Source of the DNA: Variovorax sp. J22P240
Lineage (GTDB): Bacteria > Pseudomonadota > Gammaproteobacteria > Burkholderiales > Burkholderiaceae_C
Assembly: GCF_030316855.1 (NCBI RefSeq)
Contig: NZ_JASZYR010000001.1
Span: 186,001 to 250,000 of the forward strand
Length of the DNA: 64,000 nucleotides
Direction: 5' to 3'
Positions within the stretch are counted from its first letter, which is position 1. Each line of letters starts with the position of its first letter. The notes beneath the pieces are model-generated. The model was not told the DNA's origin. It did not search any database and worked only from the letters and a program-made list of their open reading frames with translations. This document shows, one piece after another, positions 1-8,524 of this stretch. Both the position numbers and the translations under genes were made by a program.

Positions 1-299
1 GCCAGCAGCGTCGGGCGCATCTGCGTGGTACCGGCGTCGAAGAAGATCGTGTCGTCCTTGTTCTCCAGTGCGAGGTCGAGGTCGGTCCCCCAGCGTGTGA
101 TGCCGTGGGCCTTGGCCAGCGCCTCGATCTTCTCGGCATTGCGGCCGATGAGGATGGGGTCGGGCATGACCTTGTCGCCATTCGAGAGTGTCACGCCGCC
201 TTGCGCGCGAATCGCGACGATGGAGCGGATCAGGTGTTGGTTCATGCCCATGCGTCCGGTGACGCCGTGCATGATGATTCCGAGTCTTTGCTGTGCCAT
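1..299 (-). CDS. Gfo/Idh/MocA-family oxidoreductase, N-terminal part
   Basis: Only the first 99 codons lie inside the window; the rest runs off its left edge. The protein opens with a Rossmann strand-loop-helix (IIMHGVTGRMG) and continues with a segment ending PILIGRNAEKIEALA, the layout of the NAD(P)-binding half of Gfo/Idh/MocA dehydrogenases. These enzymes act in the cytoplasm on sugars, inositols or related polyols. The ATG is preceded by a GAGAGAAAT stretch. It is the last visible gene of a minus-strand run holding a transporter, an enolase-superfamily enzyme and a Bug protein, so a role in breaking down a sugar acid or similar compound is plausible. The substrate cannot be told from this fragment. 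Confidence 0.8.
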   Translation of the reverse strand, partial: MAQQRLGIIMHGVTGRMGMNQHLIRSIVAIRAQGGVTLSNGDKVMPDPILIGRNAEKIEALAKAHGITRWGTDLDLALENKDDTIFFDAGTTQMRPTLL

Positions 300-325
300 G
301 GATTTCTCTCCGCTGAGTGTGTGGG

Positions 326-1300
326 TTAGTTGGTTGGCGAGAGGCCGGCGGCCTTCACCAGGGTGGCGTTGCTTGCGATTTCGTCCTTGATGTAGGCGTC
401 GAACTGCTCGGGCTTGAGCGTCCATGCATCCGCGCCGAGCTTCAGGAAGCGCTCCTTGACTTCGGGACTGGCGAGCGCTTTGGCGACTTCATCGTGCAGG
501 CGGTTGACGATGTCGCGCGGCGTCTTGGCGGGCGCCATCATCCCGATCCAGAAGTTGAATTCGGAGCCGGGCACGCCGGCTTCGGCGGTCGTAGGCACAT
601 CGGGCAAAGCAGCGGCGCGCTGCGGCGAGCCCACGGCCAGTGCGACCAGATGGCCTTCCTTGATCTGACCGATGACCGGCGCGATGGGCGAGAAGTAGTA
701 GTCGACGCGGCCCGACAGCACTTCGGTCACGGCATCGGCCGAGCCCTTGAAGGGAATGTTGGTCGCGTCGATCTTTGCGGCCAGCTTGAACTTCTCGGCG
801 TTGAGATGGGTAGCGCTGCCCTGGCCGGCGGACGCGAAGTTGATGGTGCCAGGCTTGGCCTTGGCGGCGGCGACCAGTTCCTTCAGCGTCTTGATGTTCT
901 TGGCCGGAGAGATCACGAGCGCGTTCGGCAGCGTGGAAATCGGTGTGACGCCGGCGAAGTCGCCCACCGTGTCGAAGGGCAGTTTCGCGAAGGTCGACGG
1001 GCTCACCGTGTGCGACGACGAGTGGATCATGATCGTGTAGCCGTCGGGCGCGGCCGTTGCTACGGTCTGCTGGCCGATGGTGCCGCTGGCGCCGCCGCGG
1101 TTGTCGATCACGAGCGTCTGGCCCATGCTCGCGCCCATCTTGTCGGCGATGGCGCGGGCGATGATGTCGGTGGTGCTTCCGGCCGCGAACGGGACGATCA
1201 CGCGGATCGGCTTGTTGGGGTAGCCGTTCTGCGCGGCTGCGCCGAACGAGGTCGTGAGCGCGAGGCAGGCCAGGAAGGCGGCACGTCGAGTGAATTGCAT
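326..1300 (-). CDS. Bug/TctC-family periplasmic solute-binding protein
   Basis: The 324-residue protein has a signal peptide ending near AAAQ (residues 20-24), then the Bug family opening PNKPIRVIVPFAAGSTTD, followed by the usual NRGGASGTIG and FASAGQGSATHL motifs. Bug proteins bind carboxylated or amide solutes in the periplasm. Many work with TctAB membrane proteins encoded elsewhere, and none are encoded here. The gene sits 25 bases upstream of the oxidoreductase start and 36 bases downstream of the enolase-superfamily gene, on the same strand, so it is probably cotranscribed with them. The ligand is unknown. Confidence 0.9.
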   Translation of the reverse strand: MQFTRRAAFLACLALTTSFGAAAQNGYPNKPIRVIVPFAAGSTTDIIARAIADKMGASMGQTLVIDNRGGASGTIGQQTVATAAPDGYTIMIHSSSHTVSPSTFAKLPFDTVGDFAGVTPISTLPNALVISPAKNIKTLKELVAAAKAKPGTINFASAGQGSATHLNAEKFKLAAKIDATNIPFKGSADAVTEVLSGRVDYYFSPIAPVIGQIKEGHLVALAVGSPQRAAALPDVPTTAEAGVPGSEFNFWIGMMAPAKTPRDIVNRLHDEVAKALASPEVKERFLKLGADAWTLKPEQFDAYIKDEIASNATLVKAAGLSPTN

Positions 1301-1336
1301 GATGTCTCTTTGGGAGTTGGAAGAAAAAACGGGCGG

Positions 1337-2773
1337 CTACACCAGGGCAGGCGCTTGCGAAAGGGGCTGCAGGCTGTCGAAGTCGGGGTCGGCGCAGTGC
1401 GCGAAGCCGGGTCGCCCGAGTGAGGCGATGGCCAGGCGGCCGTCGCGAATGGAGAGGCGGGGCCGGCCTGCGCTGGTTTCGTACAGGTCGCTGTGTGCGG
1501 AGGCGAAGCCGGCCTGTTCGTCGGACGGCGCGTCGCCGAAGCCGTCCACATAGTGATGGCCGTTTCGCTCGCAGTGCGAGAGGCCGAGCAGCGACGCGAG
1601 CGCAAGGTCCTGCTGCACGGCCAGCCCGGCCTGGCAAGTCAGATCCTCGGCGGACATGAAGAAGAGTTTGTCGCTTCCTCCGTCGGAGAGATTCCACTGA
1701 TCACAGCGTGCCCGGTTGATGACGGCCTTGTAGAGACCCTTGCAGGCCTTGCTCGATACGCCGCGCCAGCCGTGCTGGCGGCCGGTGACGAATGCGTCGA
1801 GCGTGCCGTCGGCCTCATCGAGCAGCAGCGGGGCCGGCGAATGGAGCGCGACGAGCGATGAATCCATGCTCGCCTCGCGCGGCAGGGGTTGTTCGAGGTA
1901 AAGCAGCGCGTCGGGCCGTGCGGCCAGCCGAGGCAGCGAGCGCAGGCCATCGCACAGCGCGCGCAGCGCATGCGAATCGGTGTATTGCTCGTTGCCGTCG
2001 AGCGTGAACCGGTAGCCCGGCGCCACCGTGTCCAGCGTCGTGAGCACTGCATCGAGTCGTGTGAGGTCGGCTTCTGGCTGACCGCCGAGCTTGATCTTGA
2101 AGAAGCGATGGCCGTAGCGGCGCACGACGGCCGGCAGGCTGGTCGGCAAACCTGCGGCGTCCGTACTGTCGCCTTCGCGTGCATCGAGCATGCCCACGGT
2201 GTGTCGCGCGTGCAGATGGGAGGAGGGCGCGAGCTTGGCGAGCCACGCGTTCCAGTCCCATCCGCGCAAGTCGTCGACCAGCGACGCATCGCCGATGCCG
2301 ACCAGATTGCGCTGGAATGCGGTGTAGACCGGGATCTGCATGGCGCGGCACAGTGCATCCAGCACCGCGCGGTCCAGCACGGCCTGGCCGAAGGCGGTGG
2401 AGAGTGCGGTCATGCCGAGGGCTGCACCGTGCGCCATCAGCGCGTCGTAATGGCGCGCGAACAACGCAAAGGCCGGTAGCGGCGCGCCGGATTGGTACGC
2501 GTCCGCTGCGGCCTCCAGCGCCTGCTGAAGGTGGTGCACGTTGTCGGCCTGGCTGAAGCCTTCGCGCTTGTCGAACCAACGGGGCACCATCAGTTCCGCG
2601 GCCCAGCCCTCGGCGGCGCCGTGCGTGCCGCAGTCGACGGTGGCGCGCACGAAGACCTGGGGACAGCGCGTGAGCGTGACGGCGCCGAACTTGAACGGCA
2701 GGCGCAGCGTCATCGGCCGCACGCCGAATTCGACGGCCAGCACTCGAACCGGCGGCGCGAAGGATGAAGTCAC
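1337..2773 (-). CDS. Enolase-superfamily enzyme (mandelate racemase/muconate lactonising type)
   Basis: The protein has the (beta/alpha)8 signature of the enolase superfamily: a K-x-K pair in RFFKIKLGG, then metal-ligand strands LDGNEQY, LYLEQPL and LLLDEADG, and a later SSKACKGL strand with a lysine. Such enzymes abstract the alpha proton of a carboxylate, giving dehydration, racemisation or cycloisomerisation. I chose the GTG at 2773 because the N-terminal cap strand (VRVLAVEFGV) follows it. An ATG at 2713 is the alternative and would lose part of that strand. The open frame extends to 2857, but that stretch overlaps the ABC ATPase. With about 478 residues it is longer than typical members (350-400). 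Its place in a transporter operon suggests catabolism of an imported acid. Confidence 0.75.
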   Translation of the reverse strand: MTSSFAPPVRVLAVEFGVRPMTLRLPFKFGAVTLTRCPQVFVRATVDCGTHGAAEGWAAELMVPRWFDKREGFSQADNVHHLQQALEAAADAYQSGAPLPAFALFARHYDALMAHGAALGMTALSTAFGQAVLDRAVLDALCRAMQIPVYTAFQRNLVGIGDASLVDDLRGWDWNAWLAKLAPSSHLHARHTVGMLDAREGDSTDAAGLPTSLPAVVRRYGHRFFKIKLGGQPEADLTRLDAVLTTLDTVAPGYRFTLDGNEQYTDSHALRALCDGLRSLPRLAARPDALLYLEQPLPREASMDSSLVALHSPAPLLLDEADGTLDAFVTGRQHGWRGVSSKACKGLYKAVINRARCDQWNLSDGGSDKLFFMSAEDLTCQAGLAVQQDLALASLLGLSHCERNGHHYVDGFGDAPSDEQAGFASAHSDLYETSAGRPRLSIRDGRLAIASLGRPGFAHCADPDFDSLQPLSQAPALV

Positions 2774-2792
2774 AGCAGACACGGCGGAAGCC

Positions 2793-3575
2793 CTAGTGCG
2801 CGTCGAGGTTGCCCTGCGCGAAGAAGTGCGCGCGCAGGGTGCGGGCGTAGGAGGCAAAGCGTTCGGTGCCCATCACATCGATCGGGCGAGGGCGCGGCAG
2901 ATCGATGTCGTAGATGGCGGCGATCGAACCGGGGCGCTCGCTCATCACGATCACGCGATCCGAGAGGAAGATGGCCTCCGGGATGCTGTGCGTGATGAGC
3001 AGCACGGTCTTCTTCGATGCGGACCAGATGCGCTGCAGTTCGAGGTTCATCTTCTCGCGCGTCATCGCATCGAGTGCGCCGAAGGGCTCGTCCATCAGCA
3101 GCACGGAAGGATCGTGCAGCAACGCGCGGCAGATCGAGGCGCGTTGCTGCATCCCGCCGGAAAGCTGCCACGGGTACTTGTTCTCGAAGCCCGTGAGCCC
3201 CGCCATCTTCATCAACTCGCGTGCGCGTTCGCGCGCGGCCGCCTTGGGCAGATGACGGATCTCGGCCTGCAACAGGATGTTGTCCTCGACGCTGCGCCAA
3301 GCCAGCAGCAACGCGCTCTGGAACACGATTCCCACGTCCTTCTGCGGACCCTTGATCGGCTGGCCGGCGAGGCTCAGCGTGCCGCCGCTGATCGGCAGTA
3401 GTCCTGCCACCATCTTCAGGAGCGTGCTCTTGCCGCAGCCCGACGGGCCGACGACGGAGACGAATTCGCCTTCGCGGATCGAGAAGTCGAGCGGTTTCAG
3501 TGATTCGACCGGGCCGTCCTTGCTTTGATAGGTCTTCGAGACGCCGCGCGCTTCGATCAGTTTTTCATGGGCCAT
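2793..3575 (-). CDS. ABC transporter ATP-binding protein (taurine/nitrate/sulfonate type)
   Basis: This 260-residue ATPase shows Walker A (GPSGCGKST, about residue 43), the Q-loop (VFQSALLLAW), the signature LSGGMQQR, Walker B (VLLMDEPFGALDA) and the H-loop (LLITHSIPEA). The MQQR variant and the overall length match the SsuB/TauB/ThiZ group, which powers uptake of sulfonates, nitrate or pyrimidine precursors. It lies between the binding protein (35 bases away) and the enolase-superfamily gene, and the permease is two genes upstream, so the three transporter genes form one importer. The substrate is not evident. Confidence 0.92.
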   Translation of the reverse strand: MAHEKLIEARGVSKTYQSKDGPVESLKPLDFSIREGEFVSVVGPSGCGKSTLLKMVAGLLPISGGTLSLAGQPIKGPQKDVGIVFQSALLLAWRSVEDNILLQAEIRHLPKAAARERARELMKMAGLTGFENKYPWQLSGGMQQRASICRALLHDPSVLLMDEPFGALDAMTREKMNLELQRIWSASKKTVLLITHSIPEAIFLSDRVIVMSERPGSIAAIYDIDLPRPRPIDVMGTERFASYARTLRAHFFAQGNLDAH

Positions 3576-3610
3576 GGAAAGCGGGGAAGTGAGAGCGCGC
3601 GGAGGCAGGA

Positions 3611-4618
3611 TCAGTTGGTCGGCAGGAAGTCGAGCGTCACGTAGTCTTCAGGCTTGCCGCGCGTTGCCGCGTCCATGCCGCCGTACTGCACGAGCAGGTC
3701 GAGCGAGTCGTTGACGTCCTTCATCGAGACGCGGTACGGGCGCTGGTTGGTCGTGTCCTTGGTGTGATAAAGCGCCACGCTCTGCTTCATGCCGACGATG
3801 AGCGTGTCGCGCACGCCGGCCTTCGGGTTGGCCTTCAGCATTGCGTCGACCGCGGCCGCCGGGTCTTTCTCCGCGGCTTCGGCAGCGCGCGTGGAGGCGC
3901 GCATGAAGCGCTTCACGAGATCGGGGTTCTCGGTCAGCAGGTTCTTGTTGGTGATGATCCCGGAGCTGATCTGGTTGACGCCGGAGTCGGCGAAGCGGAT
4001 CGGCGTGACGGACTTGCCCGTCGCGTCCTGCAGCTTGATCGCCTGGTCCATCACGTAGCCAAGCAGCAGGTCTGCCTGCCCGGTTGTCACCGCATTGAGC
4101 TTGGTCTGGGCGTCGCCCGAGACGATCTTCACCTGGTCGGCCTGGATGTTGTTGGCCTTCAGGAAGAGTGGCCACATCTGCGACATCGAGTCGCCCGGCG
4201 TGACCGCCACTGTCTTGCCGATGATGTCCTTCGGGGTCTTGATGTTCTTCTCGGAGAAGCCCATCACGGACATTGGGCTGACCTGAAACAGCACGCCCGT
4301 CGACTTGAGCGGTGCGCCCTTGGCGGCTGCCTTGATCATCGTCGTGACGTCGATGTAGCCGAAGGTCGCCGACTTGGCGGCCACGGCCTGTGCGGTGACG
4401 GCGGAGCCCCGGCCTTCCTGGATGTCGAGATCGATGCCTTCTTCCGCGTAGTAGCCGCGTTCCTTGCCGAGAAAGAAGGGTGCATGCTCGCTGTAGAGAT
4501 ACCAGTTGAGCATCAGCGTGACCTTGTCCTGCGGCTTGTTCTGCGCGTGCGCGGGAGTCATGGCGAGCGCCAGGGCCGTGGCGGCGCCTGCCAGCAGCGA
4601 AGGAAGCAGTTTCTTCAT
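3611..4618 (-). CDS. ABC transporter substrate-binding protein (NMT1/THI5-like)
   Basis: The ATG at 4618 gives 335 residues with a cleavable signal peptide ending AHAQ. The mature protein starts with the NMT1/THI5-like pattern LMLNWYLYSEHAPFFLGKERGYY, given here in part (LNWYLYSEHAPFF, GYYAEEGIDL). It is the periplasmic component of an importer whose permease starts upstream at 5427 and whose ATPase follows at 3575. A longer open frame to 5359 exists but overlaps the permease and lacks a signal sequence, so it was not used. THI5-like binding proteins carry pyrimidine, aromatic or sulfonate ligands; the one here is unknown. Confidence 0.92.
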   Translation of the reverse strand: MKKLLPSLLAGAATALALAMTPAHAQNKPQDKVTLMLNWYLYSEHAPFFLGKERGYYAEEGIDLDIQEGRGSAVTAQAVAAKSATFGYIDVTTMIKAAAKGAPLKSTGVLFQVSPMSVMGFSEKNIKTPKDIIGKTVAVTPGDSMSQMWPLFLKANNIQADQVKIVSGDAQTKLNAVTTGQADLLLGYVMDQAIKLQDATGKSVTPIRFADSGVNQISSGIITNKNLLTENPDLVKRFMRASTRAAEAAEKDPAAAVDAMLKANPKAGVRDTLIVGMKQSVALYHTKDTTNQRPYRVSMKDVNDSLDLLVQYGGMDAATRGKPEDYVTLDFLPTN

Positions 4619-4653
4619 GGTTGTCTCCTGGTTGGATGTTGTTGCGACGGGAC

Positions 4654-5427
4654 TCACTGGGCGTGGCGCTGCGAGGCGTGCCACGGAATCATCAGCCGCT
4701 CGACCAGGTCGACGGCCACGAACAGGATCACGCCGATGCTCGAGAGCACCACCAGCGCGGCGAACATCAGCGGCAGGTCGAAGTTGCCGTTGGCCACCTG
4801 CAGCACGTAGCCGATGCCGGAGTTGGAACCGACGAACTCGCCGACCACCGCGCCGACGACGGCGAGGGTCACGGAAACCTTGAGGCCGCTGAAGATCGCG
4901 GGCAGGGCCTGCGGCAGGCTGATCTTGAAGAAGGTCTGCAGGCGGCTGGCACCCATCGAGCGTGCGAGGTCGAGCATGTCGGGCTCGACCGACTTGAAAC
5001 CCATCACCGTGGAAACCACGACCGGAAAGAAGCCCAGCAGGAAGGCCGAGATCACCTTCGGAAAGATGCCGAAGCCGAACCACACCACGAACAGCGGCGC
5101 AATTGCGACCTTGGGGATGCTCTGCGAAAACACGAGCAACGGATAGACGAAGGACTCCACCACACGCGAGTAGGCGATCACCATGGCCATCGGGATGCCG
5201 ATGACGATGGTGAGGCCGAAGCCGCCGAGCGTCGCCAGCGTGGTCTTCCAGCTTTCGGAGAGGAGGCGCGGCCACTCGGCGACCAGCTGTTGCACGACCT
5301 GCAGCGGCGGGGGAATGAGATAGGCCGGAATCCTGAACAGGCGGATCGCGAGGTCCCACAGCACCAGCAGCATCAGGATGAGCAGGAAGGGCCGCAATGC
5401 AGGCGAAAGCAGGACGTTGCGAAGCAT
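4654..5427 (-). CDS. ABC transporter permease (taurine/nitrate type)
   Basis: This inner-membrane permease has about six hydrophobic segments and the EAA loop (LARSMGASRLQTFFKISLP) that docks the ATPase. It is about 257 residues from the ATG at 5427. The frame stays open to a TTG at 5487, but the extra residues are polar and the ATG leads directly into the first membrane helix. It is the first gene of the transporter operon, 137 bases downstream of the TetR gene. The perfect inverted repeat at 5486-5505 lies just upstream and is a candidate operator. Confidence 0.9.
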   Translation of the reverse strand: MLRNVLLSPALRPFLLILMLLVLWDLAIRLFRIPAYLIPPPLQVVQQLVAEWPRLLSESWKTTLATLGGFGLTIVIGIPMAMVIAYSRVVESFVYPLLVFSQSIPKVAIAPLFVVWFGFGIFPKVISAFLLGFFPVVVSTVMGFKSVEPDMLDLARSMGASRLQTFFKISLPQALPAIFSGLKVSVTLAVVGAVVGEFVGSNSGIGYVLQVANGNFDLPLMFAALVVLSSIGVILFVAVDLVERLMIPWHASQRHAQ

Positions 5428-5485
5428 CGGCAGGACTTTGTTGGACCGTGAAACCGGTGGCTTGGAATGGCCGCGCCGTGCTTCC

Positions 5486-5505
5486 AATTCACCGGAAAGT
5501 GAATT
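5486..5505. promoter_or_regulatory. Inverted repeat, candidate TetR operator
   Basis: AATTCAC and GTGAATT form perfect 7-bp arms around a 6-bp spacer. The site is upstream of the permease-led operon and just past the end of the TetR gene. Size and symmetry suit a TetR-family dimer, but binding is inferred. Confidence 0.45.
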
Positions 5506-5564
5506 AACGATTCTAGAAAGTCCACCGGGCCCGTCAACCGGCGGGCCCCTAGGAGATACCCGTA

Positions 5565-6212
5565 TCAGCGCAGCACGTAGCCGAGGACGAGTTCGGTCAT
5601 GTGCGACAGACGCTGCGCCATGGCCTTGGGCGCGCGCAGGTTCCGGCCGAAGACGGCCGACAGCGTGTCGTTGTTCGACAGGTAGAAGTAGCAGAGCGAG
5701 GCGATCGAGATGTAGAGCTGCACGGGGTCCACGCCGGCACGAAAGAGGTTGTCGCGCTTGCCGCGCTCCAACACGTCGTCGAGCAATTGGACCAACGGCG
5801 AGTTCATCTCCTGGATGCGCTCGGAGCGCTTGAGGTGGGCGGCGCGATGCAGGTTCTCGCTATTGAGCAGGGTGATGAATTCCGGGTGCTCGAGGTAGTA
5901 GTGCCAGGTGAAGGAGATCAGCCTTCGGATGGCCTCGACCGGTTCGACCTCATCGAGATGCAGGCGTTGCTCGGCCTGGCGGATGTCAGCGTAGGTGCCC
6001 TCAAGCACCGCGAGGAAGAGATCGTCTTTGCTGCCGAAATAGTAGTAGATCAGCCGCTTGTTCAGTCCCGCGCGCGCGGCAATGCTGTCCATGCGGGCGC
6101 CGGCCAGGCCACGCTGTGCGAATTCATCGCGCGCCGAGGCGAGGATCGCGAGTTGCGAGCGGTCGGCATCGCGCGAACGCGGCTCCGCGGGTGCCGTGGG
6201 TTGGGCTTTCAT
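5565..6212 (-). CDS. TetR/AcrR-family transcriptional regulator
   Basis: The 215-residue protein has a classic N-terminal TetR helix-turn-helix: ILASARDEFAQRGLAG, then MDSIAARAGLNKRLIYYYFGSKDDL at about residues 40-64. The C-terminal half is helical, with a TetR_C-like ligand-binding and dimerisation region (YYLEHPEFITLL, LVQLLDDVLERG). The ATG at 6212 was preferred over an upstream in-frame start at 6257 because that extension runs into the divergent promoter region. It lies upstream of the transporter operon on the same strand and diverges from the thiamine-diphosphate enzyme, so it may control both. The inducer is unknown. Confidence 0.9.
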   Translation of the reverse strand: MKAQPTAPAEPRSRDADRSQLAILASARDEFAQRGLAGARMDSIAARAGLNKRLIYYYFGSKDDLFLAVLEGTYADIRQAEQRLHLDEVEPVEAIRRLISFTWHYYLEHPEFITLLNSENLHRAAHLKRSERIQEMNSPLVQLLDDVLERGKRDNLFRAGVDPVQLYISIASLCYFYLSNNDTLSAVFGRNLRAPKAMAQRLSHMTELVLGYVLR

Positions 6213-6308
6213 GGGAGCGAATTTAACCAATTGGGGAATTAAGGCAAGCTGATGCAAGGCGCGCAGATAATCCGCGCAACCCTATTGCAGCAGAGAGGCG
6301 CAACGCAC
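6213..6308. promoter_or_regulatory. Divergent promoter region between TetR and ThDP-enzyme genes
   Basis: These 96 bases separate the two divergent starts. They contain the palindrome CCAATTGG at 6227-6234 within an AT-rich patch (TTTAACCAATTGGGGAATTA), which is unusual in this GC-rich DNA. It is a plausible operator and promoter area; no exact -35/-10 pair can be assigned with confidence. Confidence 0.4.
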
Positions 6309-8027
6309 ATGAACTCATCACAACCCGCAGGCCACCTGATCGTCGAATGCCTGGTCGAACAAGGTGTCGAACTGGCCTTCGGGGTCCCGGGGGAGAGTTT
6401 TCTCGCGGTGCTCGACGGCTTTCATGCCTACGGCGAGCGCATCCGCTTCATCGTCAATCGCCAGGAGGGCGGCGCCGCGTTCATGGCCGAAGCGCACGGC
6501 AAACTGACAGGCCGGCCAGGTGTCTGCTTCGTCACGCGCGGGCCGGGCGCCACCAATGCATCGATCGGCGTGCACAACGCCTTCCAGGATTCGACGCCGA
6601 TGGTGCTGTTCGTCGGCGATGTCGGCAGCGACTTTCGCGACCGTGAGGCTTTCCAGGAAGTCGACTACGGCAGTTTCTTCGGTCCGAGCACCAAGGGTTT
6701 CGCCAAGCGTGTGGAGCGCATCGACGACGCGAACCGTATCCCCGAATACATCGCACGCGCCTTCGCCACGGCGATGAACGGACGCCCGGGCCCGGTCGTG
6801 GTCGTGCTGCCCGAGGACATGCTGCGCGCCACGACGACGGCTCGGCCGCTGCGGCGGGTGGAGGCGGTGGAGCCATGGAGCGATCCCGGCGCGTTGCGCA
6901 CCTTGCGCGAGCTACTGCTGAAGTCGCAGCGCCCGCTGGTGATCGCGGGTGGCGGTGGATGGACGCCGCAGGCCGCGCAGGCCCTCCAGCGCTTCGCGGA
7001 GAACTGGAAGCTACCAGTCGCGAATGCCTTCCGCTTTCAGGACACCTTCGACAACCATCACCCGCTCTACGCAGGCGACGTCGGCATCGCGATCAATCCG
7101 AAGCTGGCCGAGCGTGTCAGGCAAAGCGATCTGGTCATCGCGATCGGCCCGCGGCTCGGCGAGATGACGACCAGCGGCTACACGCTGCTCGAAGCGCCGA
7201 AGCCGAAGCAGACCCTGGTGCACATCCACGCGAGCGCTGAAGAGCTCAACCGGGTCTACCAGGCGGACCTCGCCATCAACGCCGGCATGAGTTCGGCCGC
7301 GCGAAGCCTCGAAGTGCTGAGTGCGCCGACCGAGTTGCCCTGGGAGGCTTGGACCGCCGCAGCGAATGCCGACTACCTCGCGAACCTGGAGCCGCAAGCG
7401 CTGGCCGGACTTCCGCCGGAGACGCCACGTGGCGCGGTCGACATGGTCGAGGTCGTTGCGCTGCTGCAGAAGCACCTGCCGCCGGACGCGGCCATCACCA
7501 ACGGCGCAGGCAACTTCGCCAGCTGGGTGCATCGCTACTTCCGCTACCACGGCCTGGCGAAGGGCCACAAGACGCAGCTCGCGCCCACCAGCGGCGCGAT
7601 GGGCTACGGCGTGCCCGCAGGCATCGCGGCCAGCATCGCGACCGGCCGCATCGCCTTCACCATTGCCGGCGACGGTGACTTCCTGATGAACGGGCAGGAA
7701 CTGGCGACGGCTTCGCAACATGGCGGCAAGAGCATCATCGTGCTGCTCAACAACGGCATGTTCGGCACGATCCGCATGCACCAGGAGCGGGAGTACCCGA
7801 CGAAGGTAAGTGGCACAGCATTGCGCAACCCGGACTTCTGCGCCTTGGCCCAGGCCTACGGTTACGCCGCCGAGCGCGTGACCGAGACCGCGCAGTTCGA
7901 GGCGGCGCTGCTGCGCGCACTGGCGGCCGATACGGGCACGCTGATCGAGATTCCGCTGGATCCCGAGGTAATCACCACGCGCGGCACGCTCAGCACGATC
8001 ACCAAGGCGGCGCAGGCTCGGGGGTGA
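6309..8027 (+). CDS. Thiamine-diphosphate-dependent enzyme (acetolactate synthase-like)
   Basis: The protein has about 572 residues and the three-domain order of the acetolactate synthase/benzoylformate decarboxylase family. The N-terminal pyrimidine-binding domain contains FGVPGES and the catalytic glutamate in NRQEGGAAFMAEAHG. A middle domain (LVIAGGGGW) follows. The C-terminal pyrophosphate domain carries the metal motif GDGDFLMNGQEL...LLNN. The ATG at 6309 is preferred over an upstream frame start because the family N-terminus begins there. It lacks a partner regulatory subunit gene, so it is probably a catabolic decarboxylase or carboligase, not the biosynthetic IlvB. It is divergent from a TetR gene and could act on products of the neighbouring operon. 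Confidence 0.85.
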   Translation: MNSSQPAGHLIVECLVEQGVELAFGVPGESFLAVLDGFHAYGERIRFIVNRQEGGAAFMAEAHGKLTGRPGVCFVTRGPGATNASIGVHNAFQDSTPMVLFVGDVGSDFRDREAFQEVDYGSFFGPSTKGFAKRVERIDDANRIPEYIARAFATAMNGRPGPVVVVLPEDMLRATTTARPLRRVEAVEPWSDPGALRTLRELLLKSQRPLVIAGGGGWTPQAAQALQRFAENWKLPVANAFRFQDTFDNHHPLYAGDVGIAINPKLAERVRQSDLVIAIGPRLGEMTTSGYTLLEAPKPKQTLVHIHASAEELNRVYQADLAINAGMSSAARSLEVLSAPTELPWEAWTAAANADYLANLEPQALAGLPPETPRGAVDMVEVVALLQKHLPPDAAITNGAGNFASWVHRYFRYHGLAKGHKTQLAPTSGAMGYGVPAGIAASIATGRIAFTIAGDGDFLMNGQELATASQHGGKSIIVLLNNGMFGTIRMHQEREYPTKVSGTALRNPDFCALAQAYGYAAERVTETAQFEAALLRALAADTGTLIEIPLDPEVITTRGTLSTITKAAQARG

Positions 8028-8046
8028 GGGGGCACCCGCATGGGCG

Positions 8047-8076
8047 AAAAAAAGCCGGCAGATGCCGGCTTTTTGA
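8047..8076. terminator. Bidirectional rho-independent terminator
   Basis: A perfect 10-bp stem (AAAAGCCGGC at 8050-8059 and GCCGGCTTTT at 8064-8073) with loop AGAT has A-runs on the left and T-runs on the right. It lies between two convergent genes and can serve both. Confidence 0.9.
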
Positions 8077-8101
8077 TTCAGGCGGGTGAGGCGCCCGAGG
8101 C

Positions 8102-8524
8102 TTACTTGACGTGCTTGCCGATCAACGAAGCCAGTTCGAACATCGACACTTGCGGCTTGCCGAAGATCTCCTTCAGCTTGGCGTCGGCGTTGATGTTGCG
8201 CTTGTTGGCCTTGTCTTGCAGGTTGTTCTTCTTGATGTAGTCCCACAGCTTGCTCACGACAGCGGTGCGCGGCAGAGGCGTCGAGCCGACCACAGCGGCG
8301 AGCGCCGGGCTGGGGGTCAGTGCCTTCATGAACGCAGCGTTGGGAGTGCGCTTTTTTGCGGGAGCAGCCTTCTTCGCAGCAGCCTTCTTGGCCGGAGCCG
8401 CCTTCTTGGCGGGTGCTGCCTTCTTTGCAGGAGCCGCCTTCTTTGCCGGTGCTGCCGCCTTCTTGGCCGGAGCGGCCTTCTTCGCGGGAGCTTTCTTGGC
8501 CGGAGCCTTCTTTGCAGTTGCCAT
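8102..8524 (-). CDS. SWIB/MDM2-domain protein with histone H1-like N-terminal tail
   Basis: The 140-residue protein has two parts. Residues 1-60 are almost only Ala, Lys and Pro in repeated AAPAKKA units, like the tails of histone H1 or bacterial Hc1-type proteins. The rest is a SWIB/MDM2 fold, with motifs SKLWDYIKKNNLQD, NINADAKLKEIFGK and VSMFELASLIGKHV. SWIB domains in bacteria are found in chlamydiae and many Burkholderiales. The basic tail suggests a nucleoid-associated role, which is inferred. The ATG at 8524 follows an AGGAAATCA Shine-Dalgarno-like stretch. The low-complexity coding repeat could vary in length between strains. Confidence 0.88.
   Translation of the reverse strand: MATAKKAPAKKAPAKKAAPAKKAAAPAKKAAPAKKAAPAKKAAPAKKAAAKKAAPAKKRTPNAAFMKALTPSPALAAVVGSTPLPRTAVVSKLWDYIKKNNLQDKANKRNINADAKLKEIFGKPQVSMFELASLIGKHVK

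Noticed and set aside
317-1423. Long plus-strand open frame of 368 codons
   Set aside because: It runs antisense to the Bug gene, has no family motif, and is rich in Arg, Gly and His in the way typical of shadow frames in GC-rich DNA.
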